From positions 121,428 to 185,427 of the forward strand of contig NZ_LNYQ01000006.1 of NCBI RefSeq assembly GCF_001467945.1: a DNA stretch of 64,000 bases, read 5' to 3'. The notes under the pieces were generated by a model that was given only the letters and a program-made list of their open reading frames with translations, made no database searches and was not told the origin of the DNA. Positions 37,289 to 45,966 of this stretch are shown in pieces; within the stretch, counting starts at the first letter, position 1; every line of letters begins with the position of its first letter. The position numbers were made by a program, and so were the translations under genes. The DNA is from Legionella parisiensis (GTDB lineage: Bacteria; Pseudomonadota; Gammaproteobacteria; Legionellales; Legionellaceae).

Positions 37289-38977
37289 TCATTTTGTTAA
37301 AATATAAATCATTACCTCCAGAACATGCTGGTTTTGTATGCGTGCTGGAATTTTTTCTTGCTTTACTATCTTAAACTTATTATGTACTGCTAATTTTTGG
37401 ATGTAGTCCGGATGATGGCTGAAACGGGCACTAGTTTCAAGCGACCAGAAGGTCGTTGAACTGATTTCAGTGGTAAAAATAAAGTAGCCTCCGAGCTTTA
37501 GATGTTGATGGATGGTATGAAATAACGTGTCAAGCTCACCAAAATAGGGGAAAACATCGGCTGCAATGATAAGGTCATAAGAGGCTTTATTTTGCTGAAG
37601 AAATTGATTGATTTCTGCTTCTACCAGATTATCATAAATTCCCTTTTCTTTGGCTTGGGCCAGCATTTTTCCTGAAATATCTACTCCGGTTAAACGTTTA
37701 CTTCGTTCCCGAAGAACAATGCCTGTGAGACCGGTTCCACATCCTAAATCCAAACTGTGTGTATCTGTTGGCAATTCAAGTTGGTGGAGTACACGCGCCA
37801 TTTGCTGGGGAATGGAATACTGCAGCGTGCTCTTCATATGCTGATCATAATAAAGTGCGTAGTTATTAAACAAATTATGGGCGTATTCGGGAGTGGTTGC
37901 GGCCTGTTCATCCCCGGTAAGGGCATTTAGCATATGCGCGCTGATTGTATCTTCGGGATTAATTGCCAGAGCGCGTTCTAAGTATTCTTTTGCTTTGTCT
38001 CTTTGCTCTAATTTAAGATAAATTGCTGCCAAATTATTTAAAGAGGACGTATGAGTGCTTTCGAGCTCAAGGATGTGCTCAAAAAGAATAATAGCTTCAT
38101 TCAAATGACCTAAAGCCATTTGTGCCACGCCGGAATTGTATAAATATTCAATATTGTCAGGTTCTTTTTTGAGTAATACATCATAATGCATGAGCGCGTT
38201 CTCAAAACGATCATGATGCATGAATGTAGCTGCCAAGTTATTACGCGCTTCAATGTTTTCATTGTCCAAGGCTAATGCCTTGCTGAAATAATCGATTGCT
38301 AATTGGTTTTGTTGCCTTTTCAAAGCAATGACGCCCAAATTGGAAAGGGCTTCTATTTGCCTACTGTCTTGTTCCAAAACATTTTGAAATGCTCTTTCTG
38401 CTTCAGCAAGAGCGTTTTTTTCCAGATGCAACACACCGAGATAGAAAAGGGCTTCGGTGTGAAATGGATTTAAGGATACCACGTTATTAAATTGGATTTT
38501 GGCGGCTTCCAATTGATTATTTTGCAGCAATAACAAGCCTAAATTAAAATGCGCTGCACTGAAATCAGGTTCAGCATGGACTGCTCGCGTATAATGTAAT
38601 AGTGCTTGGGCATAATTATTTTGCAATGCATAGACTGTTGCCAGGTTATTATGAGCCTGGGCATAATCTGGCTGCAGCTTAATTGCTTGCTGGTAATATT
38701 CAATTGCCTTATCCAGGTGATGCGACTTTTTGTAAGCATTTGCAAGATTATTTAGCAGACCTGCATTATCAGGGCTTAATGAAAGTGCTTGTAATAGATA
38801 GAGAATTGCATTATCCATGTCACCTAATTGAGCATAAGTGAGTCCTAAAAAATGCAAAGTGTTCAGATGCTTGGGCTCCTGCAATAAGATTTGTTCATAG
38901 AGGCTAATAGCTTGTGGCAATTGACCTTCATACTGGAATTTATATGCTTGCGCAAAGAGTGCATCCGTATCCATCAT
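37289..38977 (-). CDS. TPR-repeat protein with C-terminal SAM-dependent methyltransferase domain
   Basis: About ten tetratricopeptide repeats cover residues 5-350, each with the A-x-x-L/Y-x-x-A and P pattern (for example AIEYYQQAIKLQPDYAQAHN). A class I methyltransferase follows, with the SAM-binding motif SLDLGCGTGLTG and the acidic post-beta-2 residue in LTGVDISGKML. The substrate is unknown. The frame starts at a TTG (38980), but the ATG at 38977 overlaps the rdgB stop (TGATG), the usual sign of coupled translation. No signal peptide. Many gamma-proteobacteria carry this TPR-methyltransferase fusion. Confidence 0.9.
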   Translation of the reverse strand: MMDTDALFAQAYKFQYEGQLPQAISLYEQILLQEPKHLNTLHFLGLTYAQLGDMDNAILYLLQALSLSPDNAGLLNNLANAYKKSHHLDKAIEYYQQAIKLQPDYAQAHNNLATVYALQNNYAQALLHYTRAVHAEPDFSAAHFNLGLLLLQNNQLEAAKIQFNNVVSLNPFHTEALFYLGVLHLEKNALAEAERAFQNVLEQDSRQIEALSNLGVIALKRQQNQLAIDYFSKALALDNENIEARNNLAATFMHHDRFENALMHYDVLLKKEPDNIEYLYNSGVAQMALGHLNEAIILFEHILELESTHTSSLNNLAAIYLKLEQRDKAKEYLERALAINPEDTISAHMLNALTGDEQAATTPEYAHNLFNNYALYYDQHMKSTLQYSIPQQMARVLHQLELPTDTHSLDLGCGTGLTGIVLRERSKRLTGVDISGKMLAQAKEKGIYDNLVEAEINQFLQQNKASYDLIIAADVFPYFGELDTLFHTIHQHLKLGGYFIFTTEISSTTFWSLETSARFSHHPDYIQKLAVHNKFKIVKQEKIPARIQNQHVLEVMIYILTK

Positions 38978-39561
38978 CAATTCTTAATTATATCGCGCAG
39001 TTGCTTTAAAGCTTGTGCACGGTGGCTGATATTATTTTTAATTTTAGCAGGTAATTGCGCTACTGTGCATTGAAAGTCAGGGATATAAAATATGGGATCA
39101 TAACCAAATCCACCCTCGCCAACAGGCAAGGTATGAATTATTCCTTTGCACCTGCCTGTTGCAATGATTGGCATAGGATCTTTTGCATGTTGTACCAAGG
39201 CAATTGCGCAATAAAACCAGGCTTCTCGTTGAGTTGAGGGTACATGAGCCATTTTTTCCAATAATAAATGGATGTTTTCTGCATCGGTCGCATTGTTTCC
39301 CGCATAACGAGCAGAATAAATACCCGGCTCGCCATTTAAAGCAGGTACTACTAAACCTGAATCATCGGCTAATGCAGGTTTTTCCGCATATAGACTGGCG
39401 TGGCGTGCTTTGATGAGTGCATTTTCAATAAAGCTTAAACCATCTTCTACCGCATCTGTAATTCCTAAATTGGTTTGTGCAATGCACTCAATTGGAGATA
39501 ATAAATCACGCAATTCACTGATTTTACCAGAATTGCTGGTAGCAAGAATAATTTGTTTCAT
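38977..39561 (-). CDS. rdgB: XTP/dITP pyrophosphatase (RdgB/HAM1)
   Basis: This house-cleaning enzyme hydrolyses ITP, dITP and XTP to monophosphates. Recognisable segments: the N-terminal [11 protein letters not shown] loop, [33 protein letters not shown] with the catalytic Asp pair, [11 protein letters not shown] and the C-terminal ISHRAQAL. 194 aa is normal. The TGA stop overlaps the start of the TPR-methyltransferase gene. It is the first gene of this minus-strand pair. Confidence 0.97.
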   Translation of the reverse strand: MKQIILATSNSGKISELRDLLSPIECIAQTNLGITDAVEDGLSFIENALIKARHASLYAEKPALADDSGLVVPALNGEPGIYSARYAGNNATDAENIHLLLEKMAHVPSTQREAWFYCAIALVQHAKDPMPIIATGRCKGIIHTLPVGEGGFGYDPIFYIPDFQCTVAQLPAKIKNNISHRAQALKQLRDIIKN

Positions 39562-39610
39562 AATTTAGACCAAAAAAAGTAGATAAAAGGTAACTTGGGC
39601 AGCGGTACTG

Positions 39611-39734
39611 CATTAAGTTGAAGATTTATGTCATTCCCGCGAAAGTGGAAATCCATTTATGAAGCGGTACCTCACCTTGTTTGGTTGATGAATCCCTGCC
39701 TTCGCAGGGATGACAGTTTTATATCAACTTAATG
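39611..39734. repeat. MITE-like palindromic element
   Basis: Outer arms CATTAAGTTGA (39611-39621) and TCAACTTAATG (39724-39734) are perfect inverted repeats. Inner arms of about 26 bp start with GTCATTCCCGCGAA at 39630 and end with TTCGCAGGGATGAC at 39714; they match with several mismatches. The GTCATTCCCGCGAA type is a common REP/MITE signature in gamma-proteobacteria. Confidence 0.6.
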
Positions 39735-39922
39735 GAGTGCAGCGCAGCGAAACCCACGATATTAGTGCTGTTCTATTGCACTTCCAACAGATTTTTAACT
39801 ATATTACTGAAGAATTCAGTTTAACTCGAAGGATTAAAAAATAGAAATTAAATTTTGCTATGCTCACTCCATCGGCTGCAGCTATATATGGTTAAAAATC
39901 CTAATAGAGAACAAAATTTACT

Positions 39923-39950
39923 TTTTTTGAACACTTGGGTGTTCAAAAAA
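39923..39950. promoter_or_regulatory. dyad upstream of the EamA transporter
   Basis: A perfect 12-bp dyad: six T plus GAACAC (39923-39934), a TTGG loop, GTGTTC plus six A (39939-39950). Since A rather than T follows the stem on both strands, it is more likely a protein-binding operator than a terminator. It ends 64 bases before the start of the transporter gene. Confidence 0.45.
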
Positions 39951-40014
39951 TAAACCAAACAAATGGCGTTATTACAGTACTTGGGCTAAAATATGGTTTT
40001 TGGCCGGAGCATTG

Positions 40015-40911
40015 ATGATGCCTTTTACACATCTTTTATTGGCTCTTTTAGTTGTGGTGATTTGGGGGGTAAATTTTCTTTTTGTTTCCTTTGGACTGGA
40101 AGAAATTTCGCCTTTATTACTCTGTGCCTTACGTTTTTTACTGGCAAGTATCCCGGCCATTTTTTTTATTAAATTACCTCAATCTTCATTCAGAGCGATT
40201 ATCCTCTATGGATTTGTAATGTTTGCATTACAATTTGCTTTTCTTTTTATCGGCATGAATATTGGTATGCCCGTTGGAATGGCATCTTTGCTGATGCAAA
40301 CGCAAGTATTTTTCAGTATGTTTTTTGCGGTGATTTTCTTGGGTGAACAGCCTAATTCGGGGCAGATTCTCGGTGCACTCGTCGCTTTTGCTGGTATTGG
40401 TTTGGTTGCTATGCATTTTGATACTGATATTTCTTTAGCTGGGTTTGTCTTCATTCTTGCTGCTGCTGCAACTTGGGGGCTGGGGAATTTGATCACCAAG
40501 CGAATTAAAGGAAGTAATGCCAACATGATGGCAATGATTGCATGGGGAAGTTTTGTTGCATGTATCCCCATGTTCCTTCTTTCTTTGTTGTTTGAAGGTC
40601 CTTCGAGTTTTGTTTACACCTATGAGCATATAAGTTGGCGTGGAACATTATCGTTGTTTTATATTGTTTTTGCTTCAACTTGGATAGGTTATGGGGTTTG
40701 GAACTGGCTCATTGCCCGATATCCAGTAGGAGTAGTTGCACCATTTACTTTATTAGTACCTATTGTTGCTATTCTGAGTTCTGTTTTAGTTTTGGGTGAA
40801 CCTTTTCAACTATGGAAGCTTGCTGCCGGATTATTAGTAATTGGTGGTTTGTGTATTAATGTATTGGGTGCACGTTTCTTTGCCGTGAAAGTGCAATCAG
40901 AAACTGCCTAA
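40015..40911 (+). CDS. EamA/DMT family inner-membrane transporter
   Basis: About ten membrane helices in two tandem EamA repeats. The first repeat starts LLALLVVVIWGVNFLFVS and the second AGFVFILAAAATWGLGNL. The internal Glu of ALRFLLASIPAIFF and the C-terminal LGEPFQLWKLAAGLLVIGG are typical. Members export amino acids and other metabolites; the substrate is not readable. The frame opens at a TTG (40000), but GGAG at 40005-40008 serves the ATG at 40015 (or 40018). Confidence 0.92.
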   Translation: MMPFTHLLLALLVVVIWGVNFLFVSFGLEEISPLLLCALRFLLASIPAIFFIKLPQSSFRAIILYGFVMFALQFAFLFIGMNIGMPVGMASLLMQTQVFFSMFFAVIFLGEQPNSGQILGALVAFAGIGLVAMHFDTDISLAGFVFILAAAATWGLGNLITKRIKGSNANMMAMIAWGSFVACIPMFLLSLLFEGPSSFVYTYEHISWRGTLSLFYIVFASTWIGYGVWNWLIARYPVGVVAPFTLLVPIVAILSSVLVLGEPFQLWKLAAGLLVIGGLCINVLGARFFAVKVQSETA

Positions 40912-40937
40912 GATAAATGGATAAACCCAATAAGGGG

Positions 40938-40969
40938 GCCTGGGTGTGAGCAACATTCACCCCCTGGGC
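40938..40969 (+). terminator. possible terminator after the EamA gene
   Basis: GCCTGGGTGTGA and TCACCCCCTGGGC can form a GC-rich, slightly imperfect stem around a GCAACAT loop. It is followed by a T-rich but broken run (TTGTTCTTTG). It lies 27 bases after the stop codon. Confidence 0.45.
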
Positions 40970-41061
40970 TTGTTCTTTGCTTGCCGCAGAAAGATAGCTT
41001 AGATGGTTAGTCGTTCATTATTATGATTATGATGTTATTTTACTACATTTGCGTAGGGGAA

Positions 41062-41109
41062 ATGAGCTATTATATGCCCTCTGTGATAAGTATTGGCCTT
41101 CAATTGTGA
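41062..41109 (+). other. possible leader peptide coupled to the deacetylase gene
   Basis: A 15-codon frame (MSYYMPSVISIGLQL) with AGGGGA three bases before its ATG. Its TGA (41107-41109) overlaps the GTG start of the deacetylase. It may deliver ribosomes to the GTG. Coding is not proven. Confidence 0.3.
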
Positions 41110-41930
41110 TTAATTCGAAAACCATCATATTGTGTGCAGATGATTTTGGTTTGGATCCCGGAGTTTCGGCAGGGATTTTAAAATTAGTGCGCATGGGACG
41201 TTTGTCCGCTGTCAGTTGTATGGTGAATATGCCCAGTTTTATTCCTTATGCCAAAGAGCTACTCGACTTAAAAAAAAATAAACCAATCAAAATAGGGTTA
41301 CATTTTAATCTTACAGAAGGTTATTTAGCATCTCTTCCAGAGAAATCGTGTTTTTCTTTACATGAATTGCTGATTAAGACACATATGCGTTCGATAAAAT
41401 TATCTTTCATTGCAAAGGAATTTTTGGCGCAACTGCACCAATTTACAGAAGTCATGCAGCAACTTCCTGATTTTATTGATGGCCACCAGCATATCCATCA
41501 ATTTCCTGTAATACGAAATGTCATCTTGGATCTCTATGCACAACGATTGAAAAATCACGGAACTTCCATTCGTTCCACTTGGCCCTCCATTGATTTGCCT
41601 CAATCCCGGTTTAAAGCAAAAATATTGAGTCTTACAGGAGGTAAGGCCTTATTGAAGCAACTCATCAAATTGGGCATCCCCCATAATCGTTGCTTCTCAG
41701 GTATTTATGATTTTGCCTCGGCAGCAAACTATAGAGAATTATTCAGGAACTGGATCAGTTTAACCAGAGAGAATACTCTAATTATGTGTCATCCAGGAGA
41801 TAGTTATAATAGTACAGATCCTATCGCACATGCCCGTCTTACTGAGTTTAATTACTTTATAAGTGACGAATTTTTAAAGGATTGCGAGGAGTTTCATGTT
41901 CACTTGGAGCCGCATAAGAATTTATTATAA
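41106..41930 (+). CDS. YdjC/ChbG-type carbohydrate deacetylase (HpnK-like)
   Basis: The family removes acetyl groups from sugars using a divalent metal. The metal site is visible: ADDFG near the N-terminus, the His in GLHFNLTEG and the pair in DGHQHIHQFP. A C-terminal CHPGDS follows. The ORF can be read from a TTG at 41049, but the GTG at 41106 lies directly before the first core strand and overlaps the stop of a short leader frame (41062-41109) that has a good AGGGGA ribosome site. The length from GTG (274 aa) is close to that of the family. In other bacteria related genes sit in hopanoid or polysaccharide loci; none is seen here. Confidence 0.85.
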   Translation: MINSKTIILCADDFGLDPGVSAGILKLVRMGRLSAVSCMVNMPSFIPYAKELLDLKKNKPIKIGLHFNLTEGYLASLPEKSCFSLHELLIKTHMRSIKLSFIAKEFLAQLHQFTEVMQQLPDFIDGHQHIHQFPVIRNVILDLYAQRLKNHGTSIRSTWPSIDLPQSRFKAKILSLTGGKALLKQLIKLGIPHNRCFSGIYDFASAANYRELFRNWISLTRENTLIMCHPGDSYNSTDPIAHARLTEFNYFISDEFLKDCEEFHVHLEPHKNLL

Positions 41931-42033
41931 GACATTTCAGGATAAATTTACGCGCTTGTTTTTTTTATGTATTATCCTTCTAAGGTCATCAGACCCTGGG
42001 ATATTTGTATTTGAATAAAAAGGAAGAAAAGCC

Positions 42034-42408
42034 TTGAAAGACTTTTTTTGGATTTCTTTGGGTGCAATCTTTGGCGCAAATTTGCGTTATCTCGTGAGCC
42101 GTATTTCCGTTAAGTATTTATCGGCAGATATTCCTTTTGGGACATTCATTGTTAATGTTACCGGGAGCTTTATCCTGGGTTTTTTTCTTGCCTGGACTTT
42201 GGAGCGGGTGGAAGTTGATCCGCGATGGCGTTTGTTTGTTGCCGTTGGGTTTTGTGGCGCTTACACAACATTTTCAACGTACAGTTACGAAACTTATATG
42301 CTCCTGGAGCAAAGTGATTATGGACTTGCTGCACTAAATTTTATTTGTAATAATCTTTTTTCACTATTGGCAGTTATTGCGGGTGTAGTGCTCGCTCGGG
42401 CAATTTGA
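42034..42408 (+). CDS. crcB: fluoride channel CrcB/Fluc
   Basis: A 124-residue, four-helix dimeric channel exporting fluoride. Family motifs: GANLRYLVSR near the N-terminus, GTFIVNVTGSFILGF and GFCGAYTTFSTYSYE with the Phe residues of the pore. The start is TTG at 42034 with AGGA at 42021-42024. It is followed one base later by the DUF190 gene, a common partner of CrcB. No fluoride-riboswitch consensus was recognised in the leader. Confidence 0.95.
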   Translation: MKDFFWISLGAIFGANLRYLVSRISVKYLSADIPFGTFIVNVTGSFILGFFLAWTLERVEVDPRWRLFVAVGFCGAYTTFSTYSYETYMLLEQSDYGLAALNFICNNLFSLLAVIAGVVLARAI

Positions 42409-42409
42409 T

Positions 42410-42739
42410 ATGAATCATGTAAAAGTTTCTGTCTATATTAATGAATCGGATAAATGGCAGCATCGTCCCTTGCACATCGAGTTGTTAGGTATGCTTGATA
42501 AAAATGAAATCGCAGGGGGTACTGTCTTGCGCGCTGTTGCTGGATTTACATTTAAAAGCCCTGTGGTATCTGCCTCATTGGTGGATATAGGCAGTAAGCT
42601 TCCTTTAGTTGTGCAATTCATTGATACAGCAGAAAAAATAGATTCTATATTGCCTAAAGTGAAGGAAATGGTTGGAAAGCGCCTTATTATTCGCGAGTCT
42701 GTAGAGGTAGTTAGTGGGATTTATCCCAACTCTTATTAG
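42410..42739 (+). CDS. DUF190 family protein (CrcB-associated)
   Basis: 109 residues of the DUF190 family, a PII-like ferredoxin fold often encoded next to crcB. The pattern GTVLRAVAGF and LPLVVQFIDTAEKI is typical, as is the end KVKEMVGKRLIIRESVEV. It probably binds a small ligand and modulates fluoride resistance; this is inference from its neighbour. The start follows the crcB stop by one base (TGATATG), so they form one operon. Confidence 0.9.
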   Translation: MNHVKVSVYINESDKWQHRPLHIELLGMLDKNEIAGGTVLRAVAGFTFKSPVVSASLVDIGSKLPLVVQFIDTAEKIDSILPKVKEMVGKRLIIRESVEVVSGIYPNSY

Positions 42740-42867
42740 CATCTATTTTTCTAGCATCAGCAAACATTAGAATGTCAATGCAAAAAAGATGTCCCTTCAC
42801 ATTGGATGAAATTCAGCACGATTTTTACCTGAAAGCTCCCGAATGATTCATTTCATGGCAGAATTTT

Positions 42868-42908
42868 TTGTAAAAATCTATTTATACACTATAATAATAT
42901 ATAAATAG
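42868..42908 (+). promoter_or_regulatory. promoter and operator dyad of the toxin-antitoxin operon
   Basis: A -35-like TTGTAA (42868-42873), 16 bases of spacer and a -10 TATAAT (42890-42895). A perfect 9-bp inverted repeat, CTATTTATA (42878-42886) and TATAAATAG (42900-42908), brackets the -10 box, as expected for an autorepressed TA operon. AGAGGA follows as ribosome site for the ATG at 42920. Confidence 0.6.
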
Positions 42909-42919
42909 AGGATTTTGCT

Positions 42920-43321
42920 ATGAATCATTTGCATTTGGCATCTTTAACATCTCAAGATTTAAGTGAAGACGTTCTAAAACGCAACACACAGAATGTGATT
43001 GCACTTTTAAAGCATTGGCAATTAAAAAATGAAGAAGAATGTGAGCTTTTAGGTGGGATAAGCCCTGCACAACTTGCCAAATTTAAAAGAGGAACAGCAC
43101 ATATATCTGGCAGAGATACAATCGAACGAGTAGGTAATCTTTTAGGGATTCATAAAAATCTGAGAATTCTCTATCCATACAATCGAGAGATAGTCTATCA
43201 ATGGATAAAAGGGCGGAATAAAAAGCTCCATAATCTTCGTCCATTGGATATTATGTTGGAGCAAGGTTATCTTGGAATTGCTCAAATAAGACGACTCACT
43301 GATTTTATGCGAGGTCAGTAA
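42920..43321 (+). CDS. Xre/MbcA/ParS-type antitoxin
   Basis: 133 residues. The N-terminal half is an Xre-like helix-turn-helix (ECELLGGISPAQLAKFKRG). The C-terminal half is the DUF2384-type toxin-binding domain, ending RPLDIMLEQGYLGIAQIRRL, the characteristic R-P-x-x-x-L-x-x-G-x motif. It should neutralise the RES toxin encoded two bases downstream and repress the operon at the dyad 42878-42908. The start follows AGAGGA. Confidence 0.9.
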   Translation: MNHLHLASLTSQDLSEDVLKRNTQNVIALLKHWQLKNEEECELLGGISPAQLAKFKRGTAHISGRDTIERVGNLLGIHKNLRILYPYNREIVYQWIKGRNKKLHNLRPLDIMLEQGYLGIAQIRRLTDFMRGQ

Positions 43322-43323
43322 AC

Positions 43324-44031
43324 GTGTCATTATTTGATGCTGTTAGAGAATATTCACAAAATATCTTTAGGAATATAAGAGGCATAAAGGTATCTCAGCA
43401 TTTATTCGATGATCTCAGTGATGACCCGGTAGATTGGGAAGCGGCTAATACTATAGAAAGTTATACTCATCCGGTACTAAGCAATCAATCGTTAATTCAA
43501 CGAGCATTTGATTACAGTAAAAATGATTTTATTGATTATCCATTTGAAAAGATAACGAGCTCACGATACAGCGATGGTGCAATTGCTTGCTGGTATGGAT
43601 CAGAAACGTTGAAAACGACAATTTATGAAACAAGATATCATTTTCTTCAGGAAATCAAAGACTCCTGGGAGATTTTTAAAACCCAGGATACAGTCATTAT
43701 CGATAGACGGGTTGCGAAGGTTTATTGTCAGGGATTAGGGCTTGATTTGACAGAAAAAAAAGGAGAGTTTCCCTGGCTCGTTGATCCGGATAATTATACT
43801 CAATGCCAAGAAATAGGCAGACGCGTAGCGCATGAAGGACATCCATTATTGATTGTTCCATCTGCCCGCGATTCACAGGGAATTAATCTCGTTGTTTTTA
43901 ATCCTGCTTTACTTTCTAATCCCAGGGAGTATTGCCGGTTACAGTATGTTTTTGATATAAAAAAGAAAAAAATTCAATGTCTTAGAGGGAATGAGGAAAT
44001 CATATTGCAACAAAGTGGCGTTGAAATTTAA
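43324..44031 (+). CDS. RES-domain toxin
   Basis: 235 residues with the RES fold (about residues 60-220), related to ADP-ribosyltransferases; characterised members (for example MbcT) destroy NAD+. The conserved Arg is in SSRYSDGAIACWYG, the Glu in YETRYHF and the Ser in VPSARDSQG. The N-terminal 60 residues are an extension found in part of the family. The GTG start is two bases after the antitoxin stop, with GAGG inside the antitoxin 3' end. Confidence 0.9.
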   Translation: MSLFDAVREYSQNIFRNIRGIKVSQHLFDDLSDDPVDWEAANTIESYTHPVLSNQSLIQRAFDYSKNDFIDYPFEKITSSRYSDGAIACWYGSETLKTTIYETRYHFLQEIKDSWEIFKTQDTVIIDRRVAKVYCQGLGLDLTEKKGEFPWLVDPDNYTQCQEIGRRVAHEGHPLLIVPSARDSQGINLVVFNPALLSNPREYCRLQYVFDIKKKKIQCLRGNEEIILQQSGVEI

Positions 44032-44186
44032 TGTATAGATCTCGATGGCACACATAATTTAAGCATGAAGTATCCTTTTTTAGACGGGTTGTCAGACGTC
44101 AACAAATGCTCAATCTAACTTGAATCCAAAACACATCGGTCTGTGGCGAATTAGGGCGGACAAAAATTCCATCCATGATTATTTTA

Positions 44187-44576
44187 CTAACGGCATGCCC
44201 AAAACCTTGATATGATGAAGCTATAAACCGAAACAAATCCCAAAACAAGGAATAAAGCAAATAAGTAATTTAGGGCTGTGTAACGTAAAAGCAGGAAATA
44301 AAGCGTTTCATTCATGATTCCTGCAGAAGCTGCTACCACAAAAAAATGAGGTAAGCTCAAATTTTTTTCATCATGCAGTTGCGAAAAGGTTAAATATTTG
44401 TGTCCTAAAAAGCTGACATTAAAGGCGATTAGAAAGGCAAATACATTGGCTACGAGTGCCTGGACATGCATAAATTTAACTAAATTGAACACAGTAAAAA
44501 GATGAATAAATGCGGCAGATCCGCCAATACCCACAAAATAAATCAGTCTATGCCTTAATTTAAGTTGTGCTGTCAT
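44187..44576 (-). CDS. GtrA-like membrane protein
   Basis: A small protein with four membrane helices, of the GtrA family, thought to move bactoprenol-linked sugars across the inner membrane. GIGGSAAFIHLFTVFNLVKF and the basic-aromatic GHKYLTFS are typical. The frame opens further upstream, but AGGAAG nine bases before the ATG at 44576 favours this start (129 aa). It overlaps the end of the glycosyltransferase gene and is the second gene of a gtrB-gtrA pair. No serotype-specific third gene is present. Confidence 0.85.
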   Translation of the reverse strand: MTAQLKLRHRLIYFVGIGGSAAFIHLFTVFNLVKFMHVQALVANVFAFLIAFNVSFLGHKYLTFSQLHDEKNLSLPHFFVVAASAGIMNETLYFLLLRYTALNYLFALFLVLGFVSVYSFIISRFWACR

Positions 44577-45519
44577 CAAAACTGGCTTCCTCATCAATAA
44601 CGTAATGAGGTCTGTGTTTCACCTCATCAAAGACCCGGCCTATATATTCCCCCACGACGCCCAAGGCAAAGAGTTGCAAACCGCCAAAAAAGGTAATGGT
44701 GGTGACTATGGTTGCCCAACCTGGTGTTTCTATACCGAAAATCAAGGTGCTTATTATAATCCAAATGCCGTAAAGGATCGCCAGGGTTGCAACACCAATT
44801 CCCCCAATTGCAATCATACGTAATGGAAATGCGGTAAAAGATGTAATCCCGGTAATTGCTAAATCCAAAAGGGAGTAAAAATTCCATTGTGAAGTGCCTG
44901 TTTTACGAGGTTGGACTTCAAAAGGAACAGCAATTTGTTTAAATCCCACCCAGCTATATAAGCCCTTCATGAACCGATTCCTTTCGGGCAATTTTTGGAG
45001 TGCTTTCACAATCTTGCGATCTAAAAGTCTAAAATCGCCAGCATTTGCGGGGATATTAATGCGATTTATCCGTGAAGTCAGTTGATAAAATGCTTTGGCA
45101 CAAGTTCTTTTTAGCCAGGATTCATCGGAGCGGTTTTGTCGAACTGCATAAACCATATCATACCCTTCTTCCCATTTGGCAATAAATTGCTTCAAGAGTT
45201 CCAGGGGATGTTGGAAGTCGGCATCCAGCAGAATCACGGCATCACCTTGGGCATAGTCAAGCCCAGCACTTATGGCATTTTCCTTACCAAAATTTCGACT
45301 AAAACGAATGCAGCGAAGGGTAAACTGACTTCTTAATTGCTGAATAATTACCGGTGTATTATCCTGACTGCCATCATCAACAATAAGTATTTCATAGGCA
45401 TAGCCAAGATTTTTTATTGTATCAATCAATGCGGTAATAAATTCGGCAATTCCTGCTTCTTCATTGTAAACAGGGACAATGTAGGAAACACGCTTTGTAT
45501 GATTTGCTGGTATGGACAT
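44560..45519 (-). CDS. GtrB-like family 2 glycosyltransferase
   Basis: Transfers a sugar from a nucleotide donor to undecaprenyl phosphate at the inner membrane. The GT-A domain (about 1-230) has VPVYNEEAGI, VDDGSQDNT and the DXD-like LLDADFQHP, and the Q-x-x-R-W-like QPRKTGTSQWNF motif. Two C-terminal membrane helices follow (MIAIGGIGVATLAILYGIW and FGGLQLFALGVVGEYIGRVF). 319 aa is normal. It overlaps gtrA, so the two form a bactoprenol-sugar module for O-antigen or other surface decoration. Confidence 0.92.
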   Translation of the reverse strand: MSIPANHTKRVSYIVPVYNEEAGIAEFITALIDTIKNLGYAYEILIVDDGSQDNTPVIIQQLRSQFTLRCIRFSRNFGKENAISAGLDYAQGDAVILLDADFQHPLELLKQFIAKWEEGYDMVYAVRQNRSDESWLKRTCAKAFYQLTSRINRINIPANAGDFRLLDRKIVKALQKLPERNRFMKGLYSWVGFKQIAVPFEVQPRKTGTSQWNFYSLLDLAITGITSFTAFPLRMIAIGGIGVATLAILYGIWIIISTLIFGIETPGWATIVTTITFFGGLQLFALGVVGEYIGRVFDEVKHRPHYVIDEEASFDDSTT

Positions 45520-45966
45520 ATATGGTTTAATAATTTTGGTATTACAGCTACTGTAAATAAATGTTTATATAGTAACTTGAATCGTGAATTCTCGTAAGTA
45601 GATTTAGGCTTTTTCTTTATTATAAGGCTTTTTTTAGCTTGTGGATGCTGTTCTGTGTCACTAATTAGGTTCCTATCGCTCTATAGATAAACGGTCTGAA
45701 ACAACTGTGTCAGGCAAGAATAGCTTGTATCGCCATGTAAGCTAATCCATAGCAAACACCGTCCGGATCTGTATGGTATCCTAAGTACCGCATCCGTTCC
45801 ATCAGCCAGCTTTAGCCAGGGGAAGTTTCTAATTTAGAGGGGATAATTTATCCGGCAAATATTGTCTAATCATAGACCAATTAAGTGGGTTTAATTTTTT
45901 CTTTTTAGGAAATTATTAAGCTGATATGATGTATCCTATTTCTGCTTCCAGCTCTACGGACAAAGC
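45520..45966. other. intergenic region with a gene relic
   Basis: 447 bases. It contains the relic at 45710-45802 (minus) and a 14-codon plus-strand frame from the ATG at 45926 whose TGA (45968-45970) overlaps the kinase start. No other structure is evident. Confidence 0.5.
45710..45802 (-). pseudogene. fragment of an effector-like gene
   Basis: A 30-codon frame beginning MERMRYLGYHTDPDG and continuing GVCYGLAYMAIQAILA before a TGA. The G-x-C-x-G-L-A-x-M-x-x-Q-A pattern is, as I recall, the N-terminal segment of a family of Legionella effectors and ankyrin-type proteins. There is no ribosome site, and nothing homologous follows. It is therefore read as a remnant, with moderate confidence. 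Confidence 0.45.

Noticed and set aside
39923..39950. LexA/SOS box before the EamA gene
   Set aside because: GAAC and GTTC are separated by eight bases instead of four; the dyad is different.
41931..42033. Possible fluoride riboswitch before crcB
   Set aside because: I looked for the conserved pseudoknot consensus and found no convincing match in the leader.
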